Part shown: piece after piece, positions 11,572-22,478 of the stretch
Layout of the letters: each line of letters begins with the position of its first letter
Position numbering within the stretch: position 1 is the stretch's first letter
Assembly (NCBI GenBank): GCA_036346405.1
Contig: CM070548.1
Coordinates: 60,758,611 to 60,822,610, forward strand
Reading direction: 5' to 3'
Origin: Phyllostachys edulis
Lineage: Eukaryota; Streptophyta; Magnoliopsida; Poales; Poaceae
Length of the DNA: 64,000 bases
Made by a program: the position numbers and the translations under genes
The notes under the pieces: model-generated
What the model saw: the letters and a program-made list of their open reading frames with translations, nothing else
Databases searched by the model: none
What the model was told of the DNA's origin: nothing

Positions 11572-11581
11572 TGGCGGCGAG
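11572..11581. repeat. Target duplication, right copy
   Basis: TGGCGGCGAG is identical to 10249-10258 and marks the right edge of the Mutator-like element. Confidence 0.8.
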
Positions 11582-12135
11582 GTGTAGCAGTTGGAAGTAT
11601 GTATAGACATACCTTTTCTTAGATTTAGGAAACAACCATGTATGCACATATTTTTTTTAAATAATCATTTTTATTCTGAAATACAGTAATATACCAGCAT
11701 TTTTTTATTTTACAGAAATAATCCTCTATCACTCCACCGTTGAGCAACTTGGATTTAGCCGCTCAACCATTGGGTGATTGATCCAACTCGCCCAACAGTC
11801 GAGCGACATGTGGAGTAGTCGCCTGATGGTTGAGCGACTGTCCCTTCGGCTACTAGTCGCTCAACCGTTGAGCGACTAGGGGCTTATATCCACCACCCCC
11901 CCAACGCACGCGCGCACGCTGGCCAACGCCATTCCACGGGACAGAAGCCATTCGCCATTCGCAACCGTGAAAGAAGAGAGGAAGGAGGAGAAGAGAGGGG
12001 AAGAGAAAGAAAGAGGAGAAGAGAGGGAGAGAGAGAGGAGAGGAGGAGAAGTCCATGCATCGACGATGGTGAGTCTCTGCACTTCTTTGTAGATTTACTT
12101 TTGAAACCATGGTAGGTTTGCAACTTAAATCATTA
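11582..12135 (+). other. Stretch with clustered GTTGAGCGACT motifs and a GA-rich leader
   Basis: Between 11740 and 11880 variants of GTTGAGCGAC / GTCGCTCAAC occur six or seven times in both orientations. One near-palindrome, AGTCGCTCAA-CCG-TTGAGCGACT, lies at 11855-11877. It is followed by TTATATCC and then a purine-rich run (GAAGAGAGG types) to 12050 and ATGGTGAGT at 12066. It looks like a promoter with an array of protein or hairpin sites, perhaps the subterminal region of an element feeding the PMD gene at 15.7 kb, now separated from it by a solo LTR. That link is inference. Confidence 0.35.
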
Positions 12136-12140
12136 GATGT
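12136..12140. repeat. Target duplication GATGT of solo LTR A, left
   Basis: GATGT directly precedes the TGTAACATCC start of the LTR and is repeated at 15506-15510. Confidence 0.85.
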
Positions 12141-15100
12141 TGTAACATCCCAATTTTCTGAGCTTTAAAAAAATCCTTTGAATAGTTGTAGTGAGAAAAT
12201 TCATCATTTGGATTTATTTGAATTTAATTCAAAAGCTTAAATATGAACCATGAGTAACAAAACAATTTAATATGACTAAAGTCAACATGAACAATGATCA
12301 AAACTATTTTATTTGGATTCTTTGTGCTTGGGTATATTTTCTAGATTTTTCTAGAATTTTTTTCCAAGTTCATTTGCTAATTTCTTTTGCCATTTGGAAT
12401 TTCTGGTATTTTCTAAAATAGAAAAGCTATTTAAAATCTCCTAATAGTGTTAGGGCCGAATCCTCCTCTTCGGCCCATTCCTGTTCATCGCGGCCCAGTC
12501 TCGTGCGCGGCCCAGCAGCCCAACCCGCCTTTCATTCATGGCCGTCCGTTTAGATCTCAGCGGTCGGATTGACGCGGCAGTTCACGCGCGCGCCTCCGCG
12601 TTCCGCTGATAGGTGGGGCCGCTGAGGTCGTCGTCTTCGCCGCGTTCTTCTCCGCAGAGTCCCGCTCGCGCCCGCGTCCGCCATGAACTCCTTCTCGAGC
12701 TCGTCCGACAAAAGGGGAAAAGGCCCCGATTCTTCGCGCGGACGACGCCTTCTAGAAGCCCTATCCTTCCCGTATCTAATTCAAACAGATTTGAATTTCA
12801 AATCCGTCTCTATCCCTGTTTTCTTCGCGAGCTCTTTTCCGGCGGTTTTGATCTCCACCGCCGGCACGCCACCTCGAGGCCGCCCTGCGCCTATAAATAG
12901 GTCCTCGAGGATCGCCGTAGCACCCTTTCCAAAACCCCTCACCCAATTTCCCCTCCCGAGCCCTTGCGCCACATTTTTCCCGTCTAGGGTTTTCGGCCGT
13001 GTTTAAATCGCCGTCGAATTGTGCCACCGTCTTCGCCGCTGCCGTGCCGCACCGTGCCGAGTCCGCCGTCGCCGCCTCTACCTCCCGAACCCCTCAGATC
13101 GCCGAGCACCACCGGAGACCCCGTCTGACAACGCCCGTAGCACTCCACCGCTTCAACCTCGCCGCCAGCCGCCTCAGTCGTCCCCGACCACCCGGAGTTG
13201 GTTCACTAGGTGCGCAATAGCACTAGCTACACATTGGTGCCATCCACTCTCGCCGGAGCGCAGCCGTTCGCCGGCGACCATCGGTTCCAGAGCCGCCGTC
13301 GCCACTGTTCTCGTCCTCGCTAACGTGGTCGCCGAGTCACCCGGCCACCTCAGGGCCCCGTCCGCATCTGCGCGTGCGTGTCAGTCACGTATTCGCCGCG
13401 TCAGCGCCACGTGCGCGGGTGCGCCACCTCACCAGATCTCCAGATCCAATCGGCTCGGTGGACTTGGTCTACCGTGAGCCACCCTCTGACTCGTGGGTCC
13501 CATTGTCAGATCCACTGTTCCGTGAACCCATGAGCCATAGACCCCTGAGCCAATTTCGTGGACTCGGTCTATAGACCGCCCACATGTCAGCCACAGCACC
13601 TTTTCTCTGGATTTATTTTAATTTGGAAATTCCTTTGCTGACGTCATGCTTGCGCAATATTCCAATTTTCTTTTAAGAAATAATTCGGGATATTCCAAAA
13701 ATAGGATTTTCTTTAGATTCAAACTTCCAAAGCCCATAACTTTTGTATCTGAACTCCAAATCAGTCCATTCAAATATATAAATTCCTATAAATTCAAGAT
13801 CTATTTAATGGAGATTTTTATTTATTTTTTTGGAGTTGTTTTGCCTCTGTTATTTATTTAGTTTGTTTGTTTGCTTCATTTGCGAGTAGACTTCGACACT
13901 TCTGGAAGATTTGAAGAAGAAGGAGCACAACAAGACCAAGATCAATTTCTAGACCTGTTCCAAGGCAAGTCATGCTTTGACCATGATTGAATCCCAGTTT
14001 TCTAAATGTTATTTTATTTCAAAGTATTGCATTTTATTTCAAGTAATTATTTAAATACTTTTGGGATTAGCTATTAAATCCAATCTGTTATGCCTTCCTT
14101 GTATAATTGTTATGCCTTGATCCTTTGTCACCCTAGTTGATATTTAGTTGGTAATATTGTAGCACCAACGTGGGTTGGTTAGATGCGATTAGGTTGCTTA
14201 GCCATGCCACGAATCATTTGTTCATGTAAAGTTGCAATTATCAACTTGACTAAGTGACTATGTAACTTTGTAATAATCTGTGTGTACTATGTGTCTTTGT
14301 GGCATGTGTTGCACTTAAATCAATCGGGTGGTAAAAGGTTTGGACTGAGGCAAGTGGTGGGAACTGTATGACATGGTGGCTATGTGATATGTGAATATGA
14401 ATCTGTGTGTCAAATTAATCTGTGTGCCTTAGTTAGAATTTGGAAGTCTTGCCTCGGTCATTTAAGGACTGAACTTTATGCGCCATTGAACTGAGACCTC
14501 CTGTACGACCACATGCCTGTTATGGGACGGGCCTAGCATAGTAAGATACGAATTCTTGGCATTGATTGCTCAAGGCGATGGTTAGGCTATATGAAAAGGG
14601 TGGAGGTGTGTGTGCTACCATGTAGTCGCATGTCATGGACGGTTCGTCGCTTCCACATCCAACAATGTGTGTTGTACCATACACTGTGTATGGTTTGGTA
14701 TGACGTAAGCACATCGGGAGCATCTATGTTAAGATGAAGTTTCAAATGCTTTGTTACGATTAGTGCTTGCAACACTTGGTTGTATCTTGTGGGTAAAGTG
14801 TACAAACTCGCAAAGTGTAAACAATATATTGAATAGCGCGTCATGATCATGGACAATGCTCGAGGATTTCACACGAGGGTAGATCTTCATAAACTGTGTG
14901 GGAAGGGAGCATGTGATCTAAATCATATGGTTATGTGAATAATCTGTTTAGGCTGTGTGTGTCTTTGTGAAATCAAACTGTTAAATTATTATTGTCTATT
15001 TGTTTTACTTGCTTTCAATCTATTATTTGTATTCAACTGCAAATGTTGCATTTCTGCAAAAGAACCACAATATGCCATTCCCTTGTAATAAGCCTATACG

Positions 15101-15505
15101 TATATTTGCATTTCTGTGGTGTGACTTGCGAGTACGGTGTGTACTCACGCTTGCTTTAAACTAAATCAAGCAGAAGAGGAGTCTTCGCCAGCATTCGAGG
15201 AGGAATTTATCGAAGGTGCCTGATCGTGGGGTCTAGATCCCAGCCGGTTGCTTGTGGTGAATCGATGGGATGCCGCCGCTGCTTCTGTTTCCGCTGCTTT
15301 ATTTCTCTGTTAACCCTGCGTGGCTTAATAAATGTAAACTCGACCGTAAGGTCAAACCATTATTTATTAATCAAATTATTCGTTTATTTTATTATTCGCT
15401 TGTGTGGATCGATATCCATCTTTGTTGACACTGTGTGCACTAGCGTGATCCTAGACTAGTGTATTATACACAGAGGGTCCAGAATTGTATTTTTGGGTCC
15501 CGACA
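12141..15505 (+). repeat. Solo LTR A of a large-LTR retrotransposon
   Basis: Begins TGTAACATCCCAATTTTC, ends TTTTGGGTCCCGACA, with a perfect 5-bp duplication on both sides and no internal element DNA. It is 3365 bp long. Its reverse complement aligns with 47326-50381, and parts align with 42965-46252, 55735-59623 and 60073-64000. Conserved blocks include GTCAACATGAACAAT near the start and GCGTCATGATCATGGACA in the second half. A TATA box (CTATAAATAG) lies 750 bp from the start, which fits a long U3 followed by a very long R-U5. Open frames at 12.6-13.5 kb lie in this GC-rich U3/R part and have no family signature. Confidence 0.85.
12891..12900 (+). promoter_or_regulatory. LTR TATA box
   Basis: CTATAAATAG in a GC-rich context. 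The equivalent box is found in copies C, D and E of the same family at a similar distance from the 5' end. Confidence 0.65.
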
Positions 15506-15510
15506 GATGT
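15506..15510. repeat. Target duplication GATGT of solo LTR A, right
   Basis: Identical to 12136-12140. Confidence 0.85.
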
Positions 15511-15689
15511 GTAGTTGTGTCGGGTACGTTGCATATTGTTAATAGTTATAAATAGTGTAGTCGTAGAATTTACGCCAATTTAGTTGTTAATAGTTGTAAT
15601 GCAGCAATGGCTGAGTACATATCGTGTGCGCATACATCATCTTGTGGACATATGCACATGAGACATCCGAGCCATCCATCCAACGATCC

Positions 15690-17730
15690 ACAACCGTCCT
15701 CGCACCCACCTCCCACTTACGCCACATTTGTTGTGGCTATTCGGCTGGGTACTGTTTACAGCAGCCACGGTGAATCCGTCGACGCTCGCCTCGTGGGGGT
15801 ACGTGAGGGCCATCGCCAACGGGGAGGAGGTGCAGATCAGCCGGGGATCAGCCGTACTTGCCATGACATACCACGACATGTGCGAGGTGTGCTGCAGGAC
15901 GAGGCCAGCCTTTATCCTCACAGGCTGCCCCCTCCTGCTGTAACTGTGGTCGTTCGAGTGCTTCCCCATCGGACGACCCATGCTGATCGACACCAGTCCG
16001 TACCACGCGGACATGTACCATGGGGACGTGATGGACCGGTCGACCGCAGGGTCCCTTTGGTGCCGTAGACAGGTACGTACTCTCCTGTATCTTTACTTTA
16101 GTAGTATTACAGGTCATCCTTTGTAACCACTGTTCCGGCTAGCAGGCACAGTTCGTGCACATGCAGGTCACACGTGTGTATGAGCACTTCGTCAGCAGCT
16201 CGACCGTCTTACCGCTGACGACATGCGCTGGGAGTCGTACTCTACTCAGGAGATGGAGAACCGCGCTTCCGCCGGGCTGTCCTCACTACGCTGGCATGAC
16301 CAGGCGTACTAAATGACACGTAGGGAGCTCGTCTTTGACGTGTTCGTCGAGGACTACACGGTACACAGAGTGATCAGCCAGTTCGGCCTCTACCAGATTG
16401 TTACAGTCCCCGTTAGGTGTCGGGTGCCCAAATCGGTCCACGCGTGAGTACACACAACACATGTTCCTATATTTTTTTTCAGTTCTGTTACGATGGCTCC
16501 TAATTGTAGTGGGACATTTCATAGGCAGAGTAGGAGGGGTGGAAGCAGGACGAGCTGGGCGGCAAAGATGGAGCCATGGCTGGCGAAGTAGGCAGACGCC
16601 CTCGAGGACTACGTGCAGGAGGGCGCCCCGTACGACCCCAGCACGTACGACAAGTATGAACGTTGGTATGCTCCGTAGACACGCATCAGGTTGGTGCATG
16701 TCGTCAACCCTCCCCTGCTCACGTACCGGCACGGATCGATGCGTACCCTGTACACTTCACGCGGAACGTGCACCTCACGGTACGTACACTCGTGTTTCGG
16801 AATGTCTGAGTACGGATACCACAATTACAAGTTTGACGCTTTCATGTACTCCTTGTAGACAGACATCACCGCTGGGATTGTGAGGGACTCCAGGTTGATC
16901 ATGGACATGGTCACCCATGGTGCTGAGGTGACGCGCGATGAGCTGCTGCAGATGGCCCGTCGGGTCTACAGTGCGGCGAGGCGTGCCGTGACCCTAATGT
17001 CGTGCATGATGGTCCCGAAGGTGGGCACGTCGATGCGTACGTCGAGGCCGCCACATCCTGCAGCCCAGCTAGGAGGCTCTGGAGGGGCACATGCACGTGC
17101 CCCGCCAGCGCCTGACTAGGCTGGAGGGTCAGGCTGGGCACGTGGCTACCCACTTCCTCCGTCGCCGGGCCAAGCTGAAGGGTCAGGGTTGGCACGTGGC
17201 TACCCACCGTCGTCATTCCTGGACCCCTACCCGTAGTATTTGTTCTTCCCCGACCTGTTTGGGCAGGGCGGGTATGGTGGGTGTGACATTTGGACGCATG
17301 TCATGGCCCACGTCGAAGGTATGTTTCATCTCTTTAGGTTTGTTTCGCGCCGATATATTGCATGAATAAACAAAATTTGTCCTGCAGGTTTCGCGCCCCA
17401 GTCGGGGGTTGAAATCTCCCCTCACGAGGAGCCCCCGCAGGATGTGGGCCAGCTTCATGACGACGACCCGGGAGGTCGAGGAGCTCCTCGGCCGCACCAA
17501 TCCGTGTTCTTTCTGGTCGACACGGGTGCCCTGCCCGGTGGTCACGCAGGCACCGGTGGAGTTGACCCCATAGACCTTGGGAGCACGGGTCAGTAGGGCT
17601 CCGGACCGCCTCACCCTGTCGGGGCCTCGACACCTCGCGCTGAGGAGGCCCAAGTGGGGCCGTATGGGCAGGCATGGACCTGGGGTGGGACGTGGTGACA
17701 ATGGAGGAGGTGCTGCGGGTGGTGTAGTGG
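15690..17730 (+). pseudogene. Plant mobile domain (PMD, MAIN/MAIL-like) gene A, 5' part missing
   Basis: About five exon-like blocks follow the PMD order. Block 1 (to 16072) has WLFGWVLF, GSAVLAMTYHDMCEVC and FPIGRPMLID, and ends CAG|GTACGT. Block 2 (16145-16443) has VTRVYEHF, MRWESYS and FVEDYTVHRVISQFGLYQI, and ends at GTGAGT. Block 3 (about 16524-16785) has WAAKMEPWL and PYDPSTYDKYERWY. Block 4 (16861-17322) is open (TRDELLQMARRVYSAARRA). Block 5 starts at 17388 and ends with a Gly/Arg-rich tail after APDRLTL. Splice sites are well kept but stops occur (15943, 16312, 16580). The N-terminal exon with the FRWGEM-type motif is not visible. PMD proteins are plant-specific and often transposon-borne. 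Host members act in gene silencing and genome stability. Confidence 0.78.
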
Positions 17731-18105
17731 GCGACTAGTAGGGGGTCTTCGTTGTGCTTGGTGCACTTGTATTCATTGTGTACGTATTTTACTTCATAGT
17801 TACTATGACATGGTTGTGTATGAATTCCCTCGTGCATTGTAATATAACTTACCTTACTACTTACCAATAGTTGCTACCTCCGTTATTCAACTGTTGGACG
17901 ACTTGGCAACAACTAGTGGTACGAAGTGTGGAACTAATTGTATCGTAATTGCAAACTTTAACTTCATTGTCAGTGCCAATCTGTCGTCGGTACCTATTTC
18001 TGCAAAGCAGAACGTGACCTCGCTCTACAAAGTAGGACGCGATCACTCTCTGCAAAGCACGAAGAGACAACTCGACTACCGCTATAGAGCCGCTACAACT
18101 GCGTC

Positions 18106-18125
18106 CCCTCTCGTTATAAACACAG
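18106..18125 (+). promoter_or_regulatory. TATA-like box before the GRF-like gene
   Basis: CGTTATAAACACAG lies about 60 bp upstream of the ATG at 18173, a normal distance for a short leader. Confidence 0.4.
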
Positions 18126-18172
18126 TGCTACTCGGCCAGGAACTCCACACCGACAACACTACCTAGATTACA

Positions 18173-18956
18173 TGGACAAGGAAAAGGAATGGGAGCACAT
18201 CCACGAGCTTTTTGAAGAACCGGGAGGCTCCCCAGCATACCGACGCTCGCCACAGGGCATTCAGTCTGCAATCTTACACTCACCACCCACCTCTGGAGCT
18301 CGTCAATCTAAGGAGGCTACCTCGTAGTACTCCTAACGATTTTGGGTCGAGCCGTACCCCCCCCGCCTATGCCTACTGAACGCCCTCCGGAAGGGCCCCC
18401 TAATGGGGGTGGCATCACCCCTTTGCTGGTGTCGTGACTTCTACAAGTGCGTCAAATCCACCGACGAGTGGTCCATTGGGCAGCGCTATTGGTGCTGCCC
18501 AACTTTCTGCGCGGATTACCTCGACCGTAGGTTTAACACGCCGAGCCACAGTTAGCCGGTAATGAAATCGCATTTCAGTGCACACCACTATTTTCTTCCC
18601 GTTACGCCGCAACCACGTCTCTCTTCCCACCGCAATCTCCGTTGCGCCTATGCAACTTCAGCCAATGGATTGACGACAAGATCCACCCCTACGACATGTG
18701 GATGCTACTGTCACAGAAGAGGTGGGCTAGGGAGGACTGCGAGGGCCATGAAAGGCACCTCAAAGAGCTGTAGGCTAAGATGGAGGAGAAGAAGAGACGG
18801 GAGAGGCTGCATGAGGAGCAGAAGCGCGAGCATGCCAGGCGACGCGAGGCCAAGAGGGCGCGGAAGAGGGCCATCGCGGTGAAAGCTAAGGCGTAAGGCG
18901 AGGAGCGCAACGTCGAGCTGGGCCGCAAGGGCAAATGGCCACGTTCCGCACAGTAG
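18173..18956 (+). pseudogene. GRF-type zinc-finger-like gene next to the PMD gene
   Basis: The start reads MDKEKEWEHIHELFEE. After a stop-containing middle part comes PLCWCRDFYKCVKSTDEW followed by RYWCCPTFCADYLDRR (18417-18525), which fits the C-x-C-x(n)-Y-x-C-C pattern of GRF-type zinc fingers. Beyond a possible intron the reading continues CNFSQWIDDKIHPYD and then a Lys/Glu/Arg-rich helix with coiled-coil character (about 18770-18895). Single stops at 18331, 18553, 18772 and 18894 break it. A TAG at 18954 is the likely original end. GRF fingers bind single-stranded nucleic acid in other proteins. The role here is unknown. Its place right after the PMD gene on the same strand suggests both belong to one element. 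Confidence 0.6.
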
Positions 18957-19080
18957 TTCGACCCTCTTCGTCCATATGTCCCATGTATTTCTAATTCGCT
19001 AAAGGTATGCGTGTATAGTTCTTGCTTCGTTAGCCTACATGCCATGTAACCCCCTTGTCGGATTAACTGTCATGTTGTTA

Positions 19081-19416
19081 TCATTGCGCCATTTCTCCAA
19101 AGTTCTCCACCGTGTATGAATTCCTTGGCGCATCGCAAGAATCACATACCTTCCTACTTACGACTTGTCGAACCCAGGAGCGAAGGAATTTGTGCACCAA
19201 CTCCACCCCGTAGTACTGTAGAACACGGGGGAGGAATTTGTGCACCGGAACCCTCAATCCGCACTCGATATAGGCGAGGAAAACCGGGATTTCCCTATCT
19301 TCGCTGCTCGGAAAGTGCTCTCCGGCCACTGACCTCCACCTGATCAGATTCCTGTCCGGTAGCATTCCGATCTTTTCCAGCGTCTCAAGCTTCCTCTCAT
19401 TCAGATCCGAAACCAT
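19081..19416 (-). pseudogene. Gypsy-type transposon ORF fragment (PF04195-like)
   Basis: The minus-strand frame begins MVSDLNERKLETLEKIG and continues GEHFPSSEDREIPVFLAYIE and VPVHKFLPRVLQYYGVELVH. This matches the start of the putative gypsy-type transposon domain common in grass genomes (F-P-x-P...V-V-F-x-x-x-F-E-R-G-F-G-L-P...F-F-x-x-L-x-x-Y-x-L). The similarity fades after residue 85. A minus-strand TATA-like GGGTTTTATAACTC lies at about 19585-19570. The LTR-like repeat at 19733-20520 lies upstream in the same orientation, so the two may be the start of one gypsy element cut off on the left. Confidence 0.6.
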
Positions 19417-19732
19417 CCACTTTGTGATTTACTCTGACATGGTGAAATTTCTCAAATGGATGAATAGTGGTCGGAGGGGGCTTTGAGGTTGGGAAGACAA
19501 TTAGAGGTCGGAAAGGTTTTCTTTGCAAGGAACTAAAGGGGATTAAAGGAAGATATGAAAGCGTAAGAGTTATAAAACCCGGCGATGGGGATTTTATAGT
19601 TTCAGATCTTTAACTGCAATTAAGAGTAATCTAAAGTTCAACGGACAAAACATTATTGTCCAATGGACAGAAAAACTCTTTAGTTCCCAAGGTAAGTTCT
19701 CAACTTTAAAGTGAACATAAACCACTTCGTAT
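19417..19732 (-). other. Leader-like DNA between the LTR-like repeat and the gypsy-type ORF
   Basis: AT-moderate DNA without an open frame of interest apart from a 64-residue minus frame at 19594-19788 with no signature. It would be the untranslated leader if 19733-20520 is a 5' LTR in minus orientation. I see no convincing tRNA primer site at its edge. Confidence 0.3.
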
Positions 19733-20520
19733 GTCACGACATTAAATAAGGTCAGCCCGATACGACTTCGTCGGAAGAAAGTGTTCACACGACCTGTTCA
19801 TTTAAAGTTCAGGAGTTAGCTGACGAGGATTAAAACCTCTATGTATTATTTTAATACATAATAAAGGACCATACGTTTTCATAGTCGTAACCCCTAAGGC
19901 TAACGACCTCACTGGTCGTAAGAATTCCAGAGGTTACATAATGGGTACCCTAGTCGGACAAGGTTCTATGCCTAGTCTCCGACCAGGTAGCTGCTTGGAA
20001 GAGCTACGAACTGGTATCTTAACCGTGTGATGAATGGAACACATGCTGTATATTCCAAACCACACGATGTTATATTATCCTAAGACACTGACAACAACCA
20101 TCATACGGTTGGGTGTCTCACAGACACTTAACTGCAGAGCAGTTGACACATTATCAATTGACGCCTCGCTTCGACCAGTCACAACGCTTCACCAAAGACG
20201 TCTTCTCCAGGAGTAACTGCCACCTCTTCGGAAGTTATTTAAAGGTGGAGCGCAGAAGATAAAAGGGGGATCTGAGACAAGCAAGACAACAACATCAGAT
20301 TAGAGCAACACAATCAACCTTAGATTCGTGCTTTAAGTCTGATTAATTAACATAGCAATCGTGATACTTAGTGTAATAAGAATTAGTCCCCATCCGAGTC
20401 GTAAGCACCCTCTGTAAATCTAGTTCATATCAATAAAAAAAAACAGTCTCATTCTCTCTCAAGAAATATCACGTCATTTTTCTCTTTTATTTTATAAGAT
20501 CGACAACTCGATCGTCGACA
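19733..20520 (-). repeat. LTR-like repeat, copy 2
   Basis: Reverse complement of 6257-7019, with clear homology in long blocks. Read on the minus strand it starts TGTCGACGATCGAG (at 20520) and ends TCGTGACA (at 19733). The direct flanks do not show a matching 5-bp duplication, so it may be one LTR of a larger truncated element rather than a solo LTR. Confidence 0.6.
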
Positions 20521-20771
20521 GAAGGCACGCTTGGTTTATTTTTCATACATTTGATTAGTATTATCGGTGACATTGGACCAATCTTCCTTCTGCATTTGGT
20601 ACTTCTTTCTTTTTCTCTCCCAAACATGTGTAATTTTCAAAGTAAAAATAGTTTAATATTAATATGTACGAAACCAACGGTTCAACCGGTAGACTGGCGG
20701 TTGGACCAGTTCGATCTCCGGTTCGGTTTCAAAAACTATGCCGTTTACTGCTCGTCATGTACGCTGATATC
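20521..20771. other. Intergenic DNA
   Basis: Contains a GGTTCAACCGGT / ACCGGTTC-like stretch (20680-20740) that weakly recalls bases 9830-9960. No gene or definable element. Confidence 0.4.
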
Positions 20772-21264
20772 TACTACTTCCTCCATTTTAAAATACTGCC
20801 CTCTTCTACGTTTTATGGTCTCCAAAGTTAAAGTTTGGCTCTTAATTTTATACTAATACATTTATAAAATATTATAGGAGTAAAACACTATGAAATTATG
20901 TTTATGACAAATCTAACCATACCATTTTCATAAGACCAATCTAAATATTTAAGAAATATTATTGATCAAAGATAACCCAGTTTGACTGGCCAAAGTCAAA
21001 GAGGGCCAAGTAGGTCACCTCCGTTTCATAATACATGCCTTATTTGATTTTTTACTGTCTCCAAATTTTAACTTTTACTCTTTATTTTATAGTAATATAT
21101 TTATAACATATTATGGGAATATAATATTACAAAAGTATTTCTTATGACAAATCTAACATACCATTCTAGTAAGATCAATATAAATATTTAAAAATTATTG
21201 ATCAAAGATTACTAAGTTTGATGATCAAAGTAAAAGGAGTAAGTATTCTGAAACGAAGGTAGTA
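20772..21264. mobile_element. Two adjoining Stowaway-like MITEs
   Basis: The left end TACTACTTCCTCCATTTTAAA and the right end CTGAAACGAAGGTAGTA match the Stowaway form (CTCCCTCCGTTTCAAA inverted, TA target). A second left end, CACCTCCGTTTCATAATA, appears at 21017. The two 245-bp units share ATGACAAATCTAACATACCATT and AAATTATTGATCAAAGATTACTAAG-like blocks, so this is a partial copy followed by a complete one. Confidence 0.65.
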
Positions 21265-21477
21265 TCTACCAGACCGCACTGGTATATCTATCGACCGTTC
21301 CTCCTCTTCTTCTTCTTCGATTCCTTCCGATTCAACGGTTCATACTCTTCCAGCTCCAACCAATTTAGCACTAAGGCCAACCGCAACATACTCTGATAAA
21401 ATAATTCGGCACTAAGGCCAACCGGCCGGTTAGCGACACATGGCTTAATTAAAGCTTCAAACCATGGCCCTACGGAG
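21265..21477. other. Intergenic DNA with a short repeat
   Basis: GCACTAAGGCCAACCG occurs twice (21369-21384 and 21409-21424). A CTTCTTCTTCTTCG run lies at about 21307. Nothing else recognised. Confidence 0.4.
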
Positions 21478-21958
21478 ATTCGTAAGCTAGGTGTAGAAGT
21501 AGGAGATTCCGCCCGAGCTCCTAGCAGAAACTTTCCGACAGTTGTACGACCATTTTATAAGAGTTGGTCAACGTAGGTAGGTGAACATATCTGATGCATA
21601 TAGATGTTTTGATGGATATATGTATATATGCGATTTGGTCTTTCGATTCATAAATTTATAGTCGAGATCGACGATGCAATCCCACCTTCCACTTAAACGC
21701 ACTTTTGCCAACCCCCTGCCAGATTGAAACACACTCAGTTTAAGTGGAAGATAAGATTACATCATCGATCTTAGCCGTAGATTTATGAATTAAGAAATCA
21801 AATCACGTATGTGCATATATTCACTAAAACACCTATGTACACCAGATATATTCACCTACCTACGTCGACCAACTCTTATAAAATGGTCGTACAACCGTTG
21901 GAAAGTTTCTGCTAAGAGCTCGGGCGGAATCTCCTACTTCTACACCTAGCTTACGAAT
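21478..21958. mobile_element. Foldback (long hairpin) element
   Basis: The left arm (21478 to about 21702) and right arm (about 21735-21958) are inverted copies along their whole length. Outer ends read ATTCGTAAGCTAGGTG on each strand. Inner blocks include GAGTTGGTC.ACGTAGGTAGGTGAA and GATC.A.GATG.AATC. Only about 30 bases form the loop. No target duplication is evident. Transcribed, it would make a near-perfect 220-bp hairpin. Confidence 0.8.
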
Positions 21959-21997
21959 TTTATAGTACTAATTACAGCTGCACGGAACGAATACGGC

Positions 21998-22030
21998 GGG
22001 CTTCGGGCTTCGGGCTTCGGGCTTCGGGCT
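21998..22030. repeat. 7-bp tandem repeat (CGGGCTT)n
   Basis: Four to five perfect units of CGGGCTT. The surrounding DNA to 22260 is GC-rich with short unassigned frames on the minus strand. Confidence 0.85.
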
Positions 22031-22478
22031 GCATTAGGCTGTGCCGGCCGGGGCACGACCACCTTGCCGTGTCCTGCTATGCTGTTACGGTCAGCCGCTG
22101 GTGAGACCCAGCACTGCACAATAGCACACCGGGCTGCCGTCGGGTTGTACCGGCTCGGACACGGCACACCGCGCCTGTAGCTCGGCCGCCGCTCACATCG
22201 GCTTGCTCGCGTCCACACCGCCACCCCCCGCCTGGCCACCGCCTGCATGCGGCGCCAGGTCTAGCTAGCACTCTCGATCTCTTGCGGTTCAGTCAAAAGA
22301 ATTTTGAAAAAGCAGGAAGGAAACAGGCGACGTCAGGAGGCGAAGGTTTAATGCTTGCTTGCCACGCGTCATGAAGGTTAGTAGGGAGCAGAACAAACCA
22401 GCATGTGAGTCAACTGAGTTTGCTAGGCGTAACAAACATAGCGCAGTTTGGTTTAACAAATATCCAGGATGTGGTCAA
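22031..22478. other. Intergenic GC-rich then AT-rich DNA
   Basis: No gene or element recognised. The last bases (ATGTGG at 22469-22474) may be part of the target duplication of the next element. Confidence 0.4.

Noticed and set aside
12600..13580. Long GC-rich open frames (for example 13019-13477)
   Set aside because: They lie wholly inside solo LTR A in its GC-rich U3/R part. They overlap in several frames, show no domain, and are not conserved as frames in copies B-D.
16286..16883. Long frames at 16398-16883 (+) and 16286-16732 (-)
   Set aside because: They are other-frame readings of the PMD gene A exons and introns.
17213..17867. Two overlapping minus-strand frames of 162 and 177 residues
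   Set aside because: They are antisense to the last PMD exon of gene A; no signature and low-complexity Arg/Pro content.
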